From NCBI GenBank assembly GCA_024232355.1, contig JAAEPW010000033.1:1-64000 (forward strand): 64,000 nt of DNA, given 5' to 3'. Below, piece by piece: positions 61,365 through 64,000 of the stretch. The translations under genes were made by a program, and so were the position numbers. The notes under the pieces were generated by a model that saw nothing but the letters and a program-made list of their open reading frames with translations, made no database searches and had not been told where the DNA came from. Each line of letters begins with the position of its first letter. Position 1 is the first letter of the stretch. This DNA comes from Chloroflexota bacterium (lineage in GTDB: Bacteria; Chloroflexota; Anaerolineae; B4-G1).

Positions 61365-62327
61365 GTGAAAACTTTGCGAAATCTTTTTCTACTGGGCATA
61401 CTGGTTTTATTGATATCCTGCACGACGTTGCAGCCCCCACACTATACCATTGGGATCGTCAACCCGACGTTTACCTTGAATGACACAGTCGAGGCTTTCA
61501 AGGCCGGTATGGCCGAGTTTGGGTACATTGAGGGTGAGAACGTGACGTACATCTACCAAGGTCCGGCTGATACGGACGAAAAACTCGATGCCGCCATTCA
61601 GGATGTGATAGCAGCGGATGTGGACCTGATCTTGTCCTTACTCACGGCGACGACGGTCAAGGTCAAACAAGCGGCCGAGGGAACCAATATCCCCGTGATC
61701 TTTGTTCCCGTGGCCGATCCAGTGGGATTCGGGCTGGTGAACAGCCTGAGGGAACCTGGCGGCAATCTCACCGGCATCATGTTGCCTCCCGGCGGCACCT
61801 CCAAAGGACTGGAGTGGTTGCTAAAGATCGTTCCAGGCCTGGAACGGATCTATGTGCCCATCAAACCCGACGACAAAAGTCAGGCTCGACATTTGGCGAA
61901 TCTACAAGAGGCCGCTGCCAGGGTTGACATTGAGATTGTGATCGCCGAGGCTCGCACTGCGGACGAGGCAAACGCTGTCCTGAATACTATTCCCGCCAAC
62001 GTGGATGCCATCTGGGAATTACCTTCCAGTTTTTGGTCGCCACACGTGGATCAGTTTATACTGGTTTCTCTCGAACAGAAATTGCCACTTCGAGCTGCAG
62101 GCAATTGGATTGAGAGAGGCGCATTGATGAGCTATGCGGGAGACAATGCGGCGTTTGGAAGGCAAGCCAGCCGGATGGCGGACAAGATTATGCAGGGCGT
62201 GGAACCGGCCAATCTGCCGGTAGAGACAGCCGATTTTTTTCTATCAATCAACCTGCAAACAGCAAACGCAATCGGGATTCACATCCCGGACAGCATTTTG
62301 GAACAGGCGGACAACATTATTCGCTAG
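61365..62327 (+). CDS. ABC-type substrate-binding lipoprotein (PF04392-like)
   Basis: 320 residues from a GTG at 61365 with GGAGG 9 nt upstream. A signal peptide ends in a good lipobox (LVLLISCTT). The periplasmic-binding fold is recognisable: HYTIGIVNPTFTLNDTVEAF, GMAEFGYIEGENVTYIYQG, VDLILSLLTATTVKVKQA, PVIFVPVADPVGFGLV and GIMLPPGGTSKGLEWL, as in the ABC_sub_bind family (tryptophan or peptide-like ligands). It is followed 46 nt later by a Cache-HAMP-PAS sensor, so it may present a ligand to that sensor instead of to a transporter. Confidence 0.87.
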   Translation: MKTLRNLFLLGILVLLISCTTLQPPHYTIGIVNPTFTLNDTVEAFKAGMAEFGYIEGENVTYIYQGPADTDEKLDAAIQDVIAADVDLILSLLTATTVKVKQAAEGTNIPVIFVPVADPVGFGLVNSLREPGGNLTGIMLPPGGTSKGLEWLLKIVPGLERIYVPIKPDDKSQARHLANLQEAAARVDIEIVIAEARTADEANAVLNTIPANVDAIWELPSSFWSPHVDQFILVSLEQKLPLRAAGNWIERGALMSYAGDNAAFGRQASRMADKIMQGVEPANLPVETADFFLSINLQTANAIGIHIPDSILEQADNIIR

Positions 62328-62373
62328 ATTTACAAAAGTTGGGCGGTGGATGTAGTGATCTGGAGTACAAAAT

Positions 62374-64000
62374 ATGCATAGAATTCGAACTCGCCTGACG
62401 ATCGCTTTGGTTGTCTTGGCCATTGGCCCATTGCTGGTGATGGGCACAGTCTTGGCTTGGCAGAGCTATAGTGTCCAGTACGCCCAAGTGCTGGCAACGC
62501 AACACACCGTGGCACAGTTGGCCTCGGCGCAGAGCGCGGTTTCCATTTCAAGACCGGGAAACGAGTTGCGCATGTTGATCACCGTCCACGATTTGGATGA
62601 AATGACACCCGATTCCTTGAACACCGTTCTCTCCAAGGTGCTTTCGAACAACGATGCCATAGTAGAACTTGCCGTACTGGATGTTCAGGGACAAGAACAG
62701 GGACGAATCTCTGCCAGCCACTTGGTCACGACAGACGATCTCATAGATCGCTCCAACACCGACGAGTTTATGATTCCGACCAACACCGGTGAGGTCTATT
62801 ACGGCGATGTGTGGTTTGATGATACAATCAACCAACCGTTTATGACGATCGCTGTACCTGTGGTTGACGCCCGTAGCGGACAGGTCACCGGCGTGGTCAT
62901 CGCGGATACGCGTCTCAAGGAGATTTGGGACATTGTCACTCGCATACGGGTGAGCGAGGCAGACAGTGTCTATATCGTGGATCAGCACAGCCATGTCGTT
63001 GCGCACCTCGATCCTTCTATCGTATTGGGGGGAACGTCCTTTACGGTACCTGAACAAGATGGCATCCACTTGGGTCTGGATGGCACGAGGACTATTTTGT
63101 CCAGTGCGGATATCCAGTTAGGCGATCAGGCGCTCACCGTCGTCGTCGAGAGGCCGGTATCCGAGGCCTTGGCCCTGATCATGCGTATGATGATCACCAT
63201 CGTGGTCCTATTTGGGCTCGCTCTGGGGGGTGCCGTCCTCCTGGGATTTGTGGGCGTGCGCCAAATCATCCAACCGATTGAAGCCCTGGCATCCGTTGTC
63301 CGGGCGATTAGGGACGGCGACTTGTCTCAGCAGGCCCAAGTGACCAGCGATAATGAGATCGGTTTGCTGGCCCAGGCCTTTAACGATATGACAGCCCGGT
63401 TGCGAGAGCTGATCAGCAGCCTGGAACAACGTGTGCTTGCACTCGGGCAAGCAGAAGCTGCATTGAGAGAGAGCGAGGCGCGATATCGCACGCTGTTTGA
63501 TAACGTGCCTGTGGGACTGTATCGAACCACACCTGATGGGCGCTATTTGGATGTCAATCATGCGTTTGTTGAGATATTGGGATACCCAAATAAACAAACC
63601 TTGTTGGCGGAAGACGTGGTCGACTTTTACGCTGATCCTGGACAGCGCGAGCGATGGAAATCCCTGATGGAACTCGAAGGCACGGTGCGAGGTTTAGAGA
63701 CCCGGTCGCAGCGGCATAATGGGGATGTGATCTGGGTGCAAGAAAGTGCCCGCATCGTACGAGATGACGCGGGGAATGTGTTGCAATATGAGGGGTCGAT
63801 AGAAGATATCACCGAACGTAAGCGAATAGAAGATGAACGCGTGCATCTTTTGACGCGAATTCAGAGACAAGCCCAACAAGTGCAACAGATCATAGACACC
63901 GTGCCAGAGGGAGTGATCTTGCTGGATGGAGATGGGCGGGTTGTGCTGACCAATCCGGTGGCAGAGAGCGATTTGCTGGTATTGTCTGGAACCAGGATCG
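62374..64000 (+). CDS. Membrane sensor with Cache-like, HAMP and PAS domains, 3' end outside window
   Basis: The frame runs from the ATG at 62374 (TGGAG upstream) off the right edge, with 542 codons visible. Helix 1 (LTIALVVLAIGPLLVMGTVLAW) precedes an extracytoplasmic dCache-like domain (about 35-255; YYGDVWFDDTINQPFMTIAV). Helix 2 (IVVLFGLALGGAVLLGFVGV), HAMP (ALASVVRAIRDGDLSQQAQV), a short coiled coil and a PAS/PAC domain follow (SEARYRTLFDNVPVGLYRTT to YEGSIEDITERKRIEDE), then the start of a second PAS. The output module, probably a histidine kinase or cyclase, is not visible. Likely co-expressed with the binding lipoprotein upstream. Confidence 0.85.
   Translation, partial: MHRIRTRLTIALVVLAIGPLLVMGTVLAWQSYSVQYAQVLATQHTVAQLASAQSAVSISRPGNELRMLITVHDLDEMTPDSLNTVLSKVLSNNDAIVELAVLDVQGQEQGRISASHLVTTDDLIDRSNTDEFMIPTNTGEVYYGDVWFDDTINQPFMTIAVPVVDARSGQVTGVVIADTRLKEIWDIVTRIRVSEADSVYIVDQHSHVVAHLDPSIVLGGTSFTVPEQDGIHLGLDGTRTILSSADIQLGDQALTVVVERPVSEALALIMRMMITIVVLFGLALGGAVLLGFVGVRQIIQPIEALASVVRAIRDGDLSQQAQVTSDNEIGLLAQAFNDMTARLRELISSLEQRVLALGQAEAALRESEARYRTLFDNVPVGLYRTTPDGRYLDVNHAFVEILGYPNKQTLLAEDVVDFYADPGQRERWKSLMELEGTVRGLETRSQRHNGDVIWVQESARIVRDDAGNVLQYEGSIEDITERKRIEDERVHLLTRIQRQAQQVQQIIDTVPEGVILLDGDGRVVLTNPVAESDLLVLSGTRI

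Overview
The window looks like a chromosomal segment of a Chloroflexota bacterium, probably of the Anaerolineae. That is an inference from gene content and style: moderately high GC, many ABC-2 permeases, secreted proteins with DUF11-like repeats ending in an 'LPLVLR'-type tail, an MttB-like/corrinoid methyltransferase set, NBD-only Hsp70 paralogues and an unclustered dnaN. No tRNA, rRNA, CRISPR array or intact insertion sequence was recognised.

Layout. 1-8.5 kb (minus strand): a HAD phosphatase cut by the window edge, a TPR-PAS-STAS stressosome-like protein, an acetyltransferase pseudogene ending at a small MITE-like element, a 5'-nucleotidase with an LPXTG-like tail, a GNAT, a DUF2568-like membrane protein, a pentapeptide-repeat protein, a hotdog thioesterase and a TIM-barrel sugar isomerase. 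8.6-11 kb (plus): two ABC-2 permeases. 11-14.4 kb (minus): dnaN, a small conserved protein, a methyltransferase and an unknown membrane protein. 14.5-21.4 kb (minus): an amino-sugar block (nagA, nagZ-like, glucokinase) lying between a NatA-like ATPase and a NatB-like permease. 21.7-26.1 kb (minus): two tandem signal peptidases I, then an MttB-like methyltransferase, its corrinoid protein and a homocysteine methyltransferase, closed by a strong terminator. 26.1-31.6 kb (plus): a free-standing GyrA-C-terminal-like protein, an AT-rich pair of an unknown small protein and a radical SAM enzyme, and two tandem Hsp70-like ATPases. 31.6-39 kb (minus): a polyferredoxin-like membrane protein, a Crp/Fnr regulator, and a seven-gene operon made of two paralogous membrane proteins, a winged-helix regulator, a frameshifted membrane protein and an ABC exporter (ATPase plus two permeases). 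This operon has a near-consensus promoter and an overlapping palindrome. 39-45 kb (minus): a DMT transporter, then a frameshifted AraC regulator, an MFS transporter, a molybdopterin oxidoreductase and a ferredoxin subunit. 45-53.4 kb: a SnoaL-like protein, two ABC-2 permeases around an unknown gene, two small unknown genes, hypF and an enolase-superfamily epimerase. 53.5-60.3 kb (plus): an operon of three large secreted proteins (an SGNH-like candidate, a DUF4091/GH123-like protein and a CBM9/DNRLRE-like protein), ending in a terminator inside the last codons. 60.4-64 kb (plus): a LolD/MacB-type ATPase, an ABC substrate-binding lipoprotein and a Cache-HAMP-PAS sensor running off the right edge.

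How the genes fit together. Three themes recur: export and cell-surface functions, recycling or scavenging of sugars and methyl groups, and anaerobic-type redox chemistry. Several genes are broken (GNAT, AraC, a membrane protein, an Hsp70 remnant), so either the locus is in flux or the assembly contains some indels.
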